54,779 nucleotides of DNA, from contig NZ_VDFY01000179.1 of NCBI RefSeq assembly GCF_006228125.1, forward strand, positions 1 through 54,779, written 5' to 3'. Below the pieces are notes generated by a model, which searched no databases, was not told where the DNA came from, and saw only the letters and a program-made list of their open reading frames with translations. This document shows, in pieces, positions 1 through 8,083 of this stretch. The DNA comes from Micromonospora orduensis (lineage in GTDB: Bacteria > Actinomycetota > Actinomycetes > Mycobacteriales > Micromonosporaceae). A program made the position numbers and the translations under genes. Positions within the stretch are counted from its first letter, which is position 1. Each line of letters begins with the position of its first letter.

Positions 1-1444
1 ACGTCGGGACGTCGGTGGAGCCCTGGATGCTGGCGTGTCCGCGCAGCGCCATCACACCGCCACCCGGACGACCCATGTTGCCCAGCAACAGCTGGATGAT
101 CGCTCCGGTACGGATGTACTGCACGCCGACGGTGTGCTGCGTCCACCCGACCGAGTAGACGAGCGTGCTCGTCCGTTCCCGGCCCGAGTTCGCCGTCCAG
201 GCCTGCGCCAGTTCGAGGAACTTCTCCTGCGGGATCCCGCACACCCGCTCCACCATCTCGGGCGTGTAGCGGGCGTAGTGCCGCTTGAGGATCTGGTAGA
301 CGCAGCGCGGATGCTGCAACGTCTCGTCGCGCCGCGTCTGCCCGCTGACCGGCGCGCCGTGCGACTCGTGTTCCAGTCCGGCCCCGGTTTCGCGCTGCGT
401 CTCCGTGTCGTGGGAGCCGTTCGCCTCGTGACCCTCGTACTGCCAGCTGGTCTGGTCGTAACTGGCGTTGTCCTCTTTGAAGCCGGAGAAGAGCCCGTGC
501 AGATCCTCGGTGTCGCGGTACTCCTCGGTCACGATCGTCGCGGCGTTGGTGTAGGCGACGACGTACTCCCGGAAGTCGAGCTCGTTGTCCAGGATGTAGC
601 GCACCACCCCACCGAGCAGGGCGATGTCGGTGCCCGCCCGGATCGGCAGGTACGCGTCCGCCACCGCACTGGTCCGGGTGAACCGCGGGTCGACGTGGAA
701 CACCTTCGCCCCGCGACGCTTGGCCTCCATCACCCACTGGAAACCCACCGGGTGCGCCTCGGCCATGTTCGAACCCTGAATGACGATCATGTCGGAGTTC
801 GACAGGTCCTGCTGGAACTGGGTGGCGCCGCCGCGACCGAAGCTGGTCCCCAGACCGGGGACGGTGGCGGAGTGTCAAATACGGGCCTGGTTCTCGATCT
901 GCAGAGCGCCCATCGCGGTGAACAACTTCTTGATGAGGTAGTTCTCCTCGTTGTCCAGCGTCGCCCCACCCAGACTGGAGATACCCAGCGTCCGGTGGAG
1001 TGGTCGCCCCTCGTCGTCCACGTCCTCCCAGGTCTCGTCCCGGGCCGCCAGCACCCGGTCGGCGATCATGTTCATCGCCGTGTCGAGGTCGAGGTCCTCC
1101 CACTCGGTGCCGTACGGACGGCGGTAGCGGACCGTCGTCTGCCGCAGCGGACTGGTCACCAGGCTCTTGCTCGCCGCGCCCTTGGGGCAGAGCCGTCCCC
1201 GCGAGATCGGGCTGTCCGGATCACCCTCGATCTGTGTGACCTGCCCGTCCTTGACGTACACCCGCTGGCCACAGCCCACCGCGCAGTACGGGCACACCGA
1301 GCGGGCCATCGAGTCGGCGGTGTCGGTGCGGGCGGTCAGCGACAGGGAGCCGGCGGACTTGGCCGCGGTGCCCCGCCCGAGCGGGTCCGTGCCGGTGAGC
1401 TGGCGGTAGAGGGGCCAGCTCTCGAACCAGCGGCGCACCCCCAT
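1..1444 (-). CDS. fdh: Formate dehydrogenase alpha subunit, selenocysteine-containing, partial
   Basis: Molybdopterin-binding catalytic subunit of an FdnG/FdoG-type formate dehydrogenase, which oxidises formate to CO2 and passes electrons to iron-sulphur and membrane subunits expected beyond the left edge. About the first 480 residues are present. A 4Fe-4S motif is visible (C51, C54, C58 in CPYCAVGC, and C86 in GRLCPKG). The reading frame meets an in-frame TGA at 877..875 (codon 190) and continues without stops to the window edge, with FdnG-like sequence after it (AEAHPVGFQWVMEAK, SVGWTQHTVGVQ, LLLGNMGRPGGGV). The TGA sits where FdnG has selenocysteine, in ARI-U-HS. The start ATG at 1444 has GGAAAGG about 8 nt upstream. 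The N-terminus has MGVRRW but no hydrophobic core for a classical Tat signal. An annotation that stops at 875 would split the gene. Confidence 0.9.
846..877 (-). promoter_or_regulatory. UGA (Sec) codon plus bacterial SECIS hairpin
   Basis: Reading on the minus strand, the TGA codon (877..875) is followed after 12 nt by the perfect hairpin GTCCCCGGTCTGGGGAC (862..846). It has a 6-bp stem and the loop GGUCU. In E. coli fdhF and fdnG the SECIS apical loop also carries GGUCU at the same distance from UGA, with the GGU triplet at nucleotides 22-24 counting from U of UGA. The match in loop and spacing supports SelB-dependent selenocysteine insertion. selA, selB, selC and selD are not in the window. 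Confidence 0.88.
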
Positions 1445-1659
1445 CGCAGCACCTTTCCGGCCAATACCACCAAATGTGAACAGCCCGACACTAGACGAGG
1501 CCACGGCGGGGTCGCAGCCGGATCACGAGAGCGGTGCCTCCTGCGGACATTTCCCGGCAGAACAGGGGAGGCGTGGTGTAAGCGGTCGGATCACTCGCGC
1601 CCTTCGCGCTACGCACGTCCCCGCCGGCCACGGCACGCCGGTGTTGGGCCCGACGGGGG

Positions 1660-1669
1660 GTGTCCCTAT
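1660..1669. repeat. Direct repeat at IS110 transposase-distal end
   Basis: GTGTCCCTAT, 8 nt beyond the transposase stop, is identical to 2981-2990. It is probably the core or target sequence shared by the two element ends. Confidence 0.45.
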
Positions 1670-1677
1670 GGCGTTCG

Positions 1678-2877
1678 TCAAGCGGCGATCGGTGTGGCTG
1701 GGCGGGGTTGGTAGGGGATCTTGTCGCGGAGCATGGCGTATAGGACGTCGCAGCGGCGGCGGGCGAGGCAGATGAGGGCGGCGTTGTGGCGTTTGCCTTC
1801 GGCGCGTTTGCGGTCGTAGTAGGCCCTGCTGACCGGGTCGGCCAAGGACGCGAAGGCGGCGAGGAAGAACGCGCGTTTGAGGTTCTTGTTGCCGCCGCGA
1901 GGTGGATGCTCGCCGCGGATGCTGCTTCCGGATCGTCGGGTGACCGGGGCAAGCCCGGCGTAGGCGGCGAGGTGCCCGGGTGTGGCGAACGCGGTGCCGT
2001 CGCCGACTTCGAGCAGGATCCGGGCGGCGGTCCTGACACCGATGCCGGGCATCGAGGTCAGGACCGGGGCAAGAGGGTGCGCATCAAGCATCCTCTCAAC
2101 CTCGCCGGCGACCTGGTCACGTTGCCGCAGGACATCGCGGAGGCTGTCAGCCAGCCGAGGCAGGATCGTCTCCGCAGCCTGGGTGCCCGGGACGGTCACG
2201 GTCTGCTCGTCGAGGGCGGTCAGGATCTGCTCGACCAGGCGTTCGCCCATGCGTGGTGCATGGACGGCGGCGATCGAGACCAGCTTGCGGCGGCCGGCCT
2301 TGCGCAGCCCGACGGGGCCGCCGCAGCGCGACAGCAACTCCAGGACCGCCTTGTGGTGAATCTTCGGGCCGAGGACCCGTTCCAGCGCGGGATGGATCTG
2401 CGTGAGCAGGCCACGGATCCGGTTGGACACGCGGGTGGCTTCACCCGCGAGATCGTCATCGAACCCGACCAGCACCTCCAGCTCCGCGAGGGCTTCGTCG
2501 CCGACGTCGACGCGCCGCAGCGTGTGGGGCAGGGTGCGGGCCGCGTCAGCGATGACGTAAGCGTCCCGAGCGTCGGTCTTCGCCGTGCCCGGGTGCAGGT
2601 CAGCGATGCGGCGCATCGCCAGCCCGGGCAGGTAGGCCACCTGATGCCCACACGCCCGAGCCACCGCGACCGGCAGGGCGCCGATCGAGGCGGGCTGGTC
2701 AACCACCACCAGCACCCGGCCGTGACGAGCCAGCTTGTCGAACAACTGCCGCAGCCGGACCTCGGTATTCGGCAACGCCGCGTCATGCAGCCGCTTGCCA
2801 TCGGGCGCCAACCCGACCGCGTGGTGATCACCCTTGCCGACGTCCAAGCCGAGGTAGACGCCGTAACTATCGTTCAC
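1678..2877 (-). CDS. IS110-family transposase (DEDD recombinase)
   Basis: Transposase of the IS110/IS116/IS902 type, about 399 residues, near the usual length. The N-terminal DEDD (RuvC-like) domain begins YLGLDVGKGDHH, with a second acidic stretch at TAKTDARDAYVIADAAR. The C-terminal Transposase_20 domain has the helix-hairpin motif MPGIGVRTAARIL and the conserved serine region SGSSIRGEHPPRGGNKNLKRA. The GTG at 2877 is preferred because GGAGG lies about 8 nt upstream; upstream in-frame ATGs at 2901 and 2946 lack this. The gene looks intact, with no frameshift or internal stop, so the element may be active. In this family the recombinase acts with an RNA encoded in the noncoding end. Confidence 0.9.
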   Translation of the reverse strand: MNDSYGVYLGLDVGKGDHHAVGLAPDGKRLHDAALPNTEVRLRQLFDKLARHGRVLVVVDQPASIGALPVAVARACGHQVAYLPGLAMRRIADLHPGTAKTDARDAYVIADAARTLPHTLRRVDVGDEALAELEVLVGFDDDLAGEATRVSNRIRGLLTQIHPALERVLGPKIHHKAVLELLSRCGGPVGLRKAGRRKLVSIAAVHAPRMGERLVEQILTALDEQTVTVPGTQAAETILPRLADSLRDVLRQRDQVAGEVERMLDAHPLAPVLTSMPGIGVRTAARILLEVGDGTAFATPGHLAAYAGLAPVTRRSGSSIRGEHPPRGGNKNLKRAFFLAAFASLADPVSRAYYDRKRAEGKRHNAALICLARRRCDVLYAMLRDKIPYQPRPATPIAA

Positions 2878-2990
2878 CGCACCCGCCTCCACGCATCGCA
2901 TCGTGGCCTCGGCCGCTGGTCCAGGCGTCGGACTGCCGGCAGCCACGTTACGAAGAGACCTACCCCGAACACGGGTGGCCGTGTCCCTAT
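2878..2990 (-). ncRNA. Possible bridge RNA region of the IS110 element
   Basis: This is noncoding sequence between the upstream end repeat and the transposase start. In IS110-subgroup elements it is the place from which the bridge RNA (target and donor recognition) is transcribed. Short complementary segments are visible, such as GGCCAC near the end repeat pairing with GTGGC about 35 nt further in. I could not fold it or identify the target-binding and donor-binding loops, so the call rests on position and family knowledge. At 113 nt it is short for a complete bridge RNA. Confidence 0.3.
2981..2990. repeat. Direct repeat at IS110 bridge-RNA end
   Basis: GTGTCCCTAT, identical to 1660-1669. 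It is taken as the upstream boundary of the element. Similarity between the two copies does not extend beyond these 10 bp. Confidence 0.45.
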
Positions 2991-3120
2991 CAGCGGTCCA
3001 CCGACGCCACCCGACCCGGCGACAACACCCCCCGGATCATTCGAACGACAGGGGCAGGAAGTCATACCGGGCCGAGCGACCGAGGAGTCCCCGGCTGGGG
3101 ACGATCAAAAAGGTAACGGG

Positions 3121-3873
3121 TCAGGTCGCCTGGGGCCGCCACCACGGTTCGAGCAGGGCCGGGTCGGCGACGAAGCTCCTGACCTGCGCACGCTCCGGCT
3201 CGGTCAACGTGAGCGCGCGCAGTTGGGCTCCCCATTCGGGCACCCGGTCGGTCTTGCCCAGCGCGACCGACAGTTCGATCAGTCCGGCGAGCGCCGTCGC
3301 CTGCTCGACCACCGGAGCGTCCTCGGCCCGCCGGCGCATCCCCGAGTCCAGCGCCCGGTACGCCGCCCGGTCGTCGGACTTGAACTCGCGCAGGATCCGC
3401 GCGTTGTCGAGCACCCGGGCCAGCCCCTCAAGCGCCTTCGACCCGCCGTACTCCAAATCCTGCGGCTCGTCCCGGCGGATGAAGATGATGGTGTTGCCGG
3501 ACGGGTCGACGATGCTGAACCGCGACGCGCCGGCACGGTAGCGGCTCATCCGGGGCAGTCCCTTGACCAGCACCTTGCCGTAGGCGCGGCGCATCGCGTC
3601 GGTGAACGCCGCGTGGTACGGCGCGACCGAGTCCACCATGACGAGGCAGCCGCCGCTCTGCTCCCTCGCCGGGTCGAGGTCCTTCGGCGCGGGCCCGTAG
3701 TGCAGGTCGAACCCACTCCACCGCAACGCCAGGTACACGTACGGCCTCATCTGCTCGTGGGTCACCTCGAACCCGAGCGCACGCCAGAACGCCAGGGTCT
3801 CCTGCGGCGCCGGGCACGGCAGCAGCGGCACGGCCGTCTCGTTTGGGTGGACACGGTCCTCATTGGTCGTCAT
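3121..3873 (-). CDS. VOC (glyoxalase/bleomycin-resistance-like) family protein
   Basis: 250-residue cytoplasmic protein. The first about 125 residues look like a vicinal-oxygen-chelate domain: a start rich in pairs like PLLPCPAPQETLAFWRALGFEVT, then RWSGFDLHYG, and a closing SRFSIVDPSGNTIIFIR. The C-terminal 115 residues are helical and charged (LARVLDNARILREF, LAGLIELSVALGKTDRVPEW), which is seen in some actinobacterial VOC proteins. The ATG at 3873 has GGGAG about 8 nt upstream; an upstream in-frame start at 4035 would add a proline- and arginine-rich stretch and overlap the divergent gene's promoter region. Substrate unknown. The VOC assignment is good, but no specific enzyme or resistance function can be named. 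Confidence 0.8.
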   Translation of the reverse strand: MTTNEDRVHPNETAVPLLPCPAPQETLAFWRALGFEVTHEQMRPYVYLALRWSGFDLHYGPAPKDLDPAREQSGGCLVMVDSVAPYHAAFTDAMRRAYGKVLVKGLPRMSRYRAGASRFSIVDPSGNTIIFIRRDEPQDLEYGGSKALEGLARVLDNARILREFKSDDRAAYRALDSGMRRRAEDAPVVEQATALAGLIELSVALGKTDRVPEWGAQLRALTLTEPERAQVRSFVADPALLEPWWRPQAT

Positions 3874-4043
3874 CGTCACTCCCGGTCCGGGTCGGCAGGC
3901 CGGCCATTGTGCCAGCACCGGTGACCGGCCTCGACGGGATTTGTCGCCTCCTACCCAGGGAGGAGGCCGGCTCCCACCGAAGGCCACGGGCGGGGCTCCG
4001 GGTCGGACGCGACCGACGGGTACGACAACGACCATCTGCAGAC

Positions 4044-4970
4044 ATGACTACCGTTCTGCACCGGGCGACACACTGGAACCGCCCACTCATGGTCCTTGTC
4101 GGCGCGATGGCGGTGCTCGCCGTCGTCGCCACGGCCGGCGTTCTCATCGATCCGCGCGTCCTCACCGGGGCGCCGATCTGGCTCAAGCCGCTCAAGTTCG
4201 CGGTGTCCTTCGTCCTGTACGGCGGAACGCTCGCCTGGATGCTCTCGCTGCTGCCGCGACGCAGCCGGGTCGCCGAGGGCGCGGTCACGGTCATCGTCGC
4301 GGTGGCGGTGATCGAGATGGCGGTGATCGTCGGCCAGGTGGTACGCGGGCAGGCCAGCCACTTCAACGACAGCAGTCCCCTGAACACCGCGCTGTTCGCG
4401 GCGATGGGCGCGGCGATCATGGTGTTGTTCCTCGCGCACCTCGTCCTCGGGATCGTCGTGCTGATCCGGCGGATCCCCGACCGGGTCGCGGCGACCGCCG
4501 TCGGGTGGGGGCTCGGCCTGTCCCTGCTGGGGATGCTCGCGGCGGTGCCGATGGCGCTGCCGACGCAGGACCCGGGGATCGAGGGGATCTCCGGGGCGCA
4601 CAGCGTCGGCGTGCCCGACGGTGGGCCGGGACTGCCGGTGGTCGGCTGGAGCACCACCGGCGGCGACCTGCGGATCGGGCACTTCGTGGGGCTGCACGCC
4701 CTGCAGGCGCTGCCGATCCTGGCGATCCTGCTGAGCCGGTTCGCGACGCGGCTGGACGAACGCACCCGCGTCCGGCTGCTGGTGGTCGCGGGCGGCGCGT
4801 ACGGCGTCCTCACCGTACTGTTGACCTGGCAGGCGCTGCGCGGCCAGCCGCTGCTGCGCCCGGACGCCGGCACGCTTGCCGCGCTCGCGGCCCTGGTCCT
4901 GGCGTCGGCGACCGCGACCGGCCTGGTGCTGGCCCGCCAACGCCGACCGGAACTGGAGCTGGTCGCATGA
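4044..4970 (+). CDS. Polytopic membrane protein, unknown function
   Basis: 308-residue integral membrane protein with about 7-8 hydrophobic segments, including MVLVGAMAVLAVVATAGVLI, FAVSFVLYGGTLAWMLSLL, VTVIVAVAVIEMAVIVGQVV, ALFAAMGAAIMVLFLAHLVL and ALQALPILAILL. I do not recognise a named family. A histidine pair in RIGHFVGLHALQALP lies at a helix start and could be functional. Its stop codon overlaps the start of the ABA4-like gene (ATGA), so the two are translationally coupled, and a two-component system follows in the same direction. The ATG at 4044 starts just before the first membrane segment. No strong ribosome site is visible, and TACGAC at about 4022 could be a -10 box for a short-leader transcript. 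Confidence 0.7.
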   Translation: MTTVLHRATHWNRPLMVLVGAMAVLAVVATAGVLIDPRVLTGAPIWLKPLKFAVSFVLYGGTLAWMLSLLPRRSRVAEGAVTVIVAVAVIEMAVIVGQVVRGQASHFNDSSPLNTALFAAMGAAIMVLFLAHLVLGIVVLIRRIPDRVAATAVGWGLGLSLLGMLAAVPMALPTQDPGIEGISGAHSVGVPDGGPGLPVVGWSTTGGDLRIGHFVGLHALQALPILAILLSRFATRLDERTRVRLLVVAGGAYGVLTVLLTWQALRGQPLLRPDAGTLAALAALVLASATATGLVLARQRRPELELVA

Positions 4971-5419
4971 CCGCCACGCTGTTCTCACTGACGTTCGCGG
5001 TGGCCGCGCCGTTCTGGGCGTTGATGATCCTGCTGCCCCGCTGGTCGTGGACCGCCCGGATCATCGGCTCGCCGCTGATCGTGCTTCCGGTCGTGGTGAT
5101 CTACGCGCTGCTGGTGCTCCCGGCGTTCGGCGAGGTGCTGCCGGCGGTGGCGTCGCCGACGCTGGCCGGGGTGCGCGACCTGCTCGGCACCTCCGACGGG
5201 GCGGCGGCGGGTTGGGCGCACATGATCGCGTTCGACCTGTTCGTCGGGAGGTGGGCGTGGTTGGACAGCCGGGATCGGGGGGTACCGGCGCTGGTCATGG
5301 CTCCGGTCCTGGTGCTGACCATCCTGCTCGGACCGCTCGGCCTCGCCGTGTACCTGGCGGTCCGGACCCGGTGGCGGCCGGCGCCGGCCGTCGTCACCGG
5401 TCCGCAGCACCTAGGCTGA
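4967..5419 (+). CDS. ABA4-like family membrane protein
   Basis: 150-residue protein with four hydrophobic segments. It resembles the bacterial ABA4-like (DUF4281) family in the signature AFDLFVGRWAWLDSRDRG followed by a final helix with LLGPLGLAVYLAVR. The plant ABA4 homologue takes part in neoxanthin formation, but the bacterial members have no settled role. The start ATG overlaps the previous stop by 4 nt, so it is coupled to the preceding membrane protein. The downstream sensor kinase starts only 5 nt after its stop. It could modify membrane lipids or carotenoids; this is inference only. Confidence 0.75.
   Translation: MTATLFSLTFAVAAPFWALMILLPRWSWTARIIGSPLIVLPVVVIYALLVLPAFGEVLPAVASPTLAGVRDLLGTSDGAAAGWAHMIAFDLFVGRWAWLDSRDRGVPALVMAPVLVLTILLGPLGLAVYLAVRTRWRPAPAVVTGPQHLG
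5412..5417 (+). promoter_or_regulatory. Candidate -10 box for leaderless sensor kinase transcript
   Basis: TAGGCT lies 7 nt before the GTG start codon of the sensor kinase at 5425, the arrangement expected for a leaderless actinobacterial transcript. No convincing -35 hexamer is visible. It overlaps the end of the preceding gene. Confidence 0.35.
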
Positions 5420-5424
5420 CTTGC

Positions 5425-6672
5425 GTGGGGTGGCCGCGGCGCGTGTTCGACATGCGGGACACGCTCGTGCGGATGGTGCTGCTCGACCTCACCGGGGTGG
5501 GCTACCTGCTCTTCGGCCCCCACTCCACCCGCACGCCGTCGGCGGCACAGTGGATCCTCGCGGTGCTCGCGTTCGCCGTGGCGCTGCTGGCGCACCGCCG
5601 GCCGCTGGTCAACCTGGTGGCGCAGGCCGCCCTGCTGGCGGTCGCGATCCAGCTGGTCGACGACTTCACGATCAACCAGGTCGGCGCCAGCTGGGCGCTG
5701 CTCGAGGTCACCATGCGGGCCGGCCGGCCCCGCGTCATCTGGCTGTCCACCGCGCTGCTGGTGGTGGTGGACCTGACCGACTCGATCGGCGACCCGGCCC
5801 GCCGGGTCGCCTCCGGCGTCGTCGGGCTGGCCCTGGAGGTCGGCGTGCCGGTGCTGCTCGGCCTGGTCATCCGCGCCAACCGGGAGCTCAGCCGGCAGGC
5901 CGTCGAGCGGGCGACCGCCGAGCAGCGGCGGCACGAGTCGGAGAGCCGCGCGGCCCGCGCCGACGAACGCAGCGCCATCGCCCGCGAGCTGCACGACGTC
6001 GTCGCGCACCACGTGGCGTCGATGGTGCTGCGCGTCGGCGTGGCCCGGCACGTGCTCACCGACGTCGACCCCCGGGTGGGCGCGGTCTTCGACGACGTGC
6101 ACGGCACCGGCACCGCGGCCCTCGCCGAGCTGCGCCGGCTGGTCGCGGTGCTGCGCGACCCCGATGGGGTACGCGGTGACGCGGCGCTGACGGCCATCGA
6201 GCCGTCGGCGCTGCCGGCGGCCCTCGGCGCGACTGTCGACCGGGCCCGGCAGACCGGCGTCACCGTCGAGGCCGAGATCGACCCGGCGGTCGGCGCGCTC
6301 GACGCGGTACGGGGCCTCGCGGTGCTGCGACTGACCCAGGAGGCGCTGACCAACGTGGCCAAGCACGCCGGGACCTCCGCGCTGGCGCGTCTCGTGGTCG
6401 CCGTCAAGGACGGGGCGGTGCACTGGGAGGTGTCCGACGACGGGCTGGCGGGTGAGCCGGCGGCGGTGCCGACCGGCGGTGGCCACGGGATCACCGGCAT
6501 GCGCGAGCGCGTCGAGGTCCTCGGCGGGCGGTTGGAGGCTGGCCCGACCCGGACGGGGTTCCGCGTGCGTACCGTCCTGCCGGCGCTGACCCCCGCCGCC
6601 GGGGCGTCGGCACCGCCGGCGCCCCGGGACCCCGAGGCCACCACCGGGTCGCCCACGCCGGAGCCGGCGTGA
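5425..6672 (+). CDS. NarL-type sensor histidine kinase
   Basis: 415-residue membrane-bound sensor kinase. The N-terminal about 150 residues hold four to five hydrophobic segments (LVRMVLLDLTGVGYLLF, WILAVLAFAVALLA, AALLAVAIQLV, GLALEVGVPVLLGLVI), followed by a short coiled linker. The HisKA_3 dimerisation domain has ERSAIARELHDVVAHHVASM with the phosphoacceptor near H190. The HATPase_c domain shows the N box RLTQEALTNVAKHAG and the G box GGGHGITGMRERVEVLGG. The tail is alanine- and proline-rich. The start is set at GTG 5425 because of the TAGGCT box; ATG 5452 is an alternative. The stop overlaps the response regulator start (GTGA), so the pair is one operon. The signal sensed is unknown. Confidence 0.88.
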   Translation: MGWPRRVFDMRDTLVRMVLLDLTGVGYLLFGPHSTRTPSAAQWILAVLAFAVALLAHRRPLVNLVAQAALLAVAIQLVDDFTINQVGASWALLEVTMRAGRPRVIWLSTALLVVVDLTDSIGDPARRVASGVVGLALEVGVPVLLGLVIRANRELSRQAVERATAEQRRHESESRAARADERSAIARELHDVVAHHVASMVLRVGVARHVLTDVDPRVGAVFDDVHGTGTAALAELRRLVAVLRDPDGVRGDAALTAIEPSALPAALGATVDRARQTGVTVEAEIDPAVGALDAVRGLAVLRLTQEALTNVAKHAGTSALARLVVAVKDGAVHWEVSDDGLAGEPAAVPTGGGHGITGMRERVEVLGGRLEAGPTRTGFRVRTVLPALTPAAGASAPPAPRDPEATTGSPTPEPA

Positions 6673-7295
6673 TCCGCGTCCTGCTGGTCGACGACCAGCA
6701 CCTCATCCGCGCGGGGCTGCGCATGCTCTGCGACGCCCAGCCCGACATCGAGGTCGTCGGCGAGGCGGACAACGGTCGTGAGGCGGTCACCCTCGCCGCG
6801 CGGCTGCTCCCCGACGTCGTCGTCATGGACCTGCGGATGCCAGGTGTCGACGGGATCACCGCGACGAGCCGGATCCTCGCCGAACGCCCCGCCACCCGCG
6901 TCCTGGTGCTTACCACGTTCGGCGACGACGACCACCTCTACCCGGCCCTGACCGCCGGGGCGTGCGGTTTCCTGCTCAAGGACGCGCCCCCGGGCGACCT
7001 GCTCGACGGCATCCGCCGCGCCTCGGTCGGCGACAGTCCGTTCAGCCCCGATGTGCTGCGCCGCCTCGTCCAGCGTGCGGTTGACGCGCGCGCCGAGGCG
7101 CCGCGACCGGCGCCGGGCCTCACCGCCCGCGAGCGGGACGTGCTGGCGCTCGTCGCCGACGGCCTGTCCAACACCGAGATCGCCGACCGGCTGCACATCG
7201 GTGTCACCACGGTCAAGACCCACATCACGAGCCTGATGACCAAGACCGGCAGCCCCAACCGGGTACGCCTGGCGCTGTTCGCGCGCGGCGTCTGA
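6669..7295 (+). CDS. NarL/FixJ-family response regulator
   Basis: 208-residue DNA-binding response regulator, partner of the overlapping sensor kinase. The receiver domain carries the acidic pair D8-D9, the phosphoacceptor D54 in VVVMDLRMPG, T/S at LVLTTFGDD and the lysine in FLLKDAPP. The C-terminal LuxR-type helix-turn-helix reads LTARERDVLALVADGLSNTE followed by IADRLHIGVTTVKTHI. The GTG start at 6669 overlaps the kinase stop by 4 nt. Its targets may include the upstream membrane genes, but no operator was identified. It ends 3 nt before the convergent DUF1275 gene. Confidence 0.92.
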   Translation: MIRVLLVDDQHLIRAGLRMLCDAQPDIEVVGEADNGREAVTLAARLLPDVVVMDLRMPGVDGITATSRILAERPATRVLVLTTFGDDDHLYPALTAGACGFLLKDAPPGDLLDGIRRASVGDSPFSPDVLRRLVQRAVDARAEAPRPAPGLTARERDVLALVADGLSNTEIADRLHIGVTTVKTHITSLMTKTGSPNRVRLALFARGV

Positions 7296-7298
7296 GGG

Positions 7299-8015
7299 TC
7301 AGGCCCGGATCCGCGTGGACAGGGCGATGACGAGCACGAGCGGCACGATCAGCAGCGCCGGCGCGGCCAGCGGCAGGTGCAGGGCCACCAGGGCGCCGGC
7401 CGCCGCGCCGGTCATCAGGGCCAGCAGCACCTGAGCCTTGGGCCGCAGGCCGCCCCAGGGGCTGCGCGCGGCGACGCCGGCGATGAGGCTCGTGAGGGTG
7501 CCGGTCAGGTACGTGGAGGACAGTCCCGGCACGCCGAAGCGCTGGATGGCGCTGCTCTGCACGCCGAGCGCCGTCGCCGACAGCATGAGCAGGGCGAGGT
7601 CGACGCGGCCGCTGTGGGTGGGGAGGTCGACCACCCAGACGACGAGGAACACGACGAACACGAGCAGTTCCAGGACGAGCGCCCAGGTGACCCGCCGGGG
7701 CCAGACGGGATCGTCCGGCTGTGCCGAGCCGACGACGCGGGCGCCGGCCAGGACGCCGAGGATGAAGCTGACGATCGCGCATCCGGAGGTCAGGGCGAGG
7801 TCGGCGTCGCCTCTGCCGGCCGAGAGTCCGAGCAGGACCATGTTGCCGGTCATGACGCTGGAGAAGGCCCCGCCGAGAGACAGGAAGCCGACGGCGTCGG
7901 CGCTGCCGGTGAGGAACGTGAGCAGGACGACGAGGGCGTGCCGTCGTCGCAGGAGACGATCGTCGTCCCGGGGGGCGACGCGAGGACGGGTGACGCGGGG
8001 CGCGGTGCTCGACAC
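7299..8015 (-). CDS. DUF1275 (YoaK-like) membrane protein
   Basis: 238-residue integral membrane protein of the DUF1275/YoaK family, recognised by LLTFLTGSADAVGFLSLGGA, then SVMTGNMVLLGLS and later LGVQSSAIQRFGVPGLSSTY with TGTLTSL. Six or so hydrophobic segments are visible. Function of the family is unknown. The GTG at 8015 has GGAGGACAGC upstream and is preferred over the ATG at 8069, which would place the coding start inside the divergent regulator's control region. It is divergent from the GntR gene and shares a 68-bp intergenic region with the GTATAC operator, so it may be regulated by it. Confidence 0.85.
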   Translation of the reverse strand: MSSTAPRVTRPRVAPRDDDRLLRRRHALVVLLTFLTGSADAVGFLSLGGAFSSVMTGNMVLLGLSAGRGDADLALTSGCAIVSFILGVLAGARVVGSAQPDDPVWPRRVTWALVLELLVFVVFLVVWVVDLPTHSGRVDLALLMLSATALGVQSSAIQRFGVPGLSSTYLTGTLTSLIAGVAARSPWGGLRPKAQVLLALMTGAAAGALVALHLPLAAPALLIVPLVLVIALSTRIRA

Positions 8016-8041
8016 TGTCGCTGTCCTCCAAAAATTGTTCT

Positions 8042-8050
8042 TCGTATACA
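8042..8050. promoter_or_regulatory. Candidate GntR operator (GTATAC core)
   Basis: TCGTATACA, between the divergent DUF1275 and GntR starts. Its reverse complement TGTATACGA is identical to 16112-16120 upstream of the peptide-binding lipoprotein gene. GntR/FadR-type regulators commonly bind short palindromes of this kind. It is A/T-richer than its surroundings. Autoregulation is inferred. Confidence 0.5.
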
Positions 8051-8083
8051 CTTTTGCCGGACGGATCACGGAGAGGCGACCAG

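Larger units (their letters stand above)
1660..2990 (-). mobile_element. IS110-family insertion sequence (approximate ends)
   Basis: An IS110-type transposase gene is bracketed by two copies of the 10-mer GTGTCCCTAT (1660-1669 and 2981-2990, plus-strand reading), giving an element of about 1.33 kb, a usual size for this family. IS110 elements lack long terminal inverted repeats and insert by core-sequence exchange, so a short direct repeat at both ends is the expected sign. The true upstream boundary could lie further out, up to about 3110, because bridge-RNA-bearing ends are often longer than 113 nt. It sits between the formate dehydrogenase promoter region and a VOC gene. Confidence 0.6.

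Noticed and set aside
875..877. TGA as the end of the formate dehydrogenase gene or as a pseudogene mutation
   Set aside because: Frame and family similarity continue without break, the position equals FdnG Sec, and a SECIS hairpin with GGUCU follows at the standard distance.
1540..1640. Possible selC (tRNA-Sec) near the formate dehydrogenase gene
   Set aside because: No T-loop or acceptor stem pairing was found on either strand.
1786..3924. 712-codon open frame on the plus strand
   Set aside because: Antisense to the transposase and VOC genes; GC-rich shadow with low-complexity arginine/glycine composition.
8054..8083. Upstream TTG start for the GntR regulator
   Set aside because: It would start next to the operator without a ribosome site; GTG 8084 has GGAGAGG upstream.
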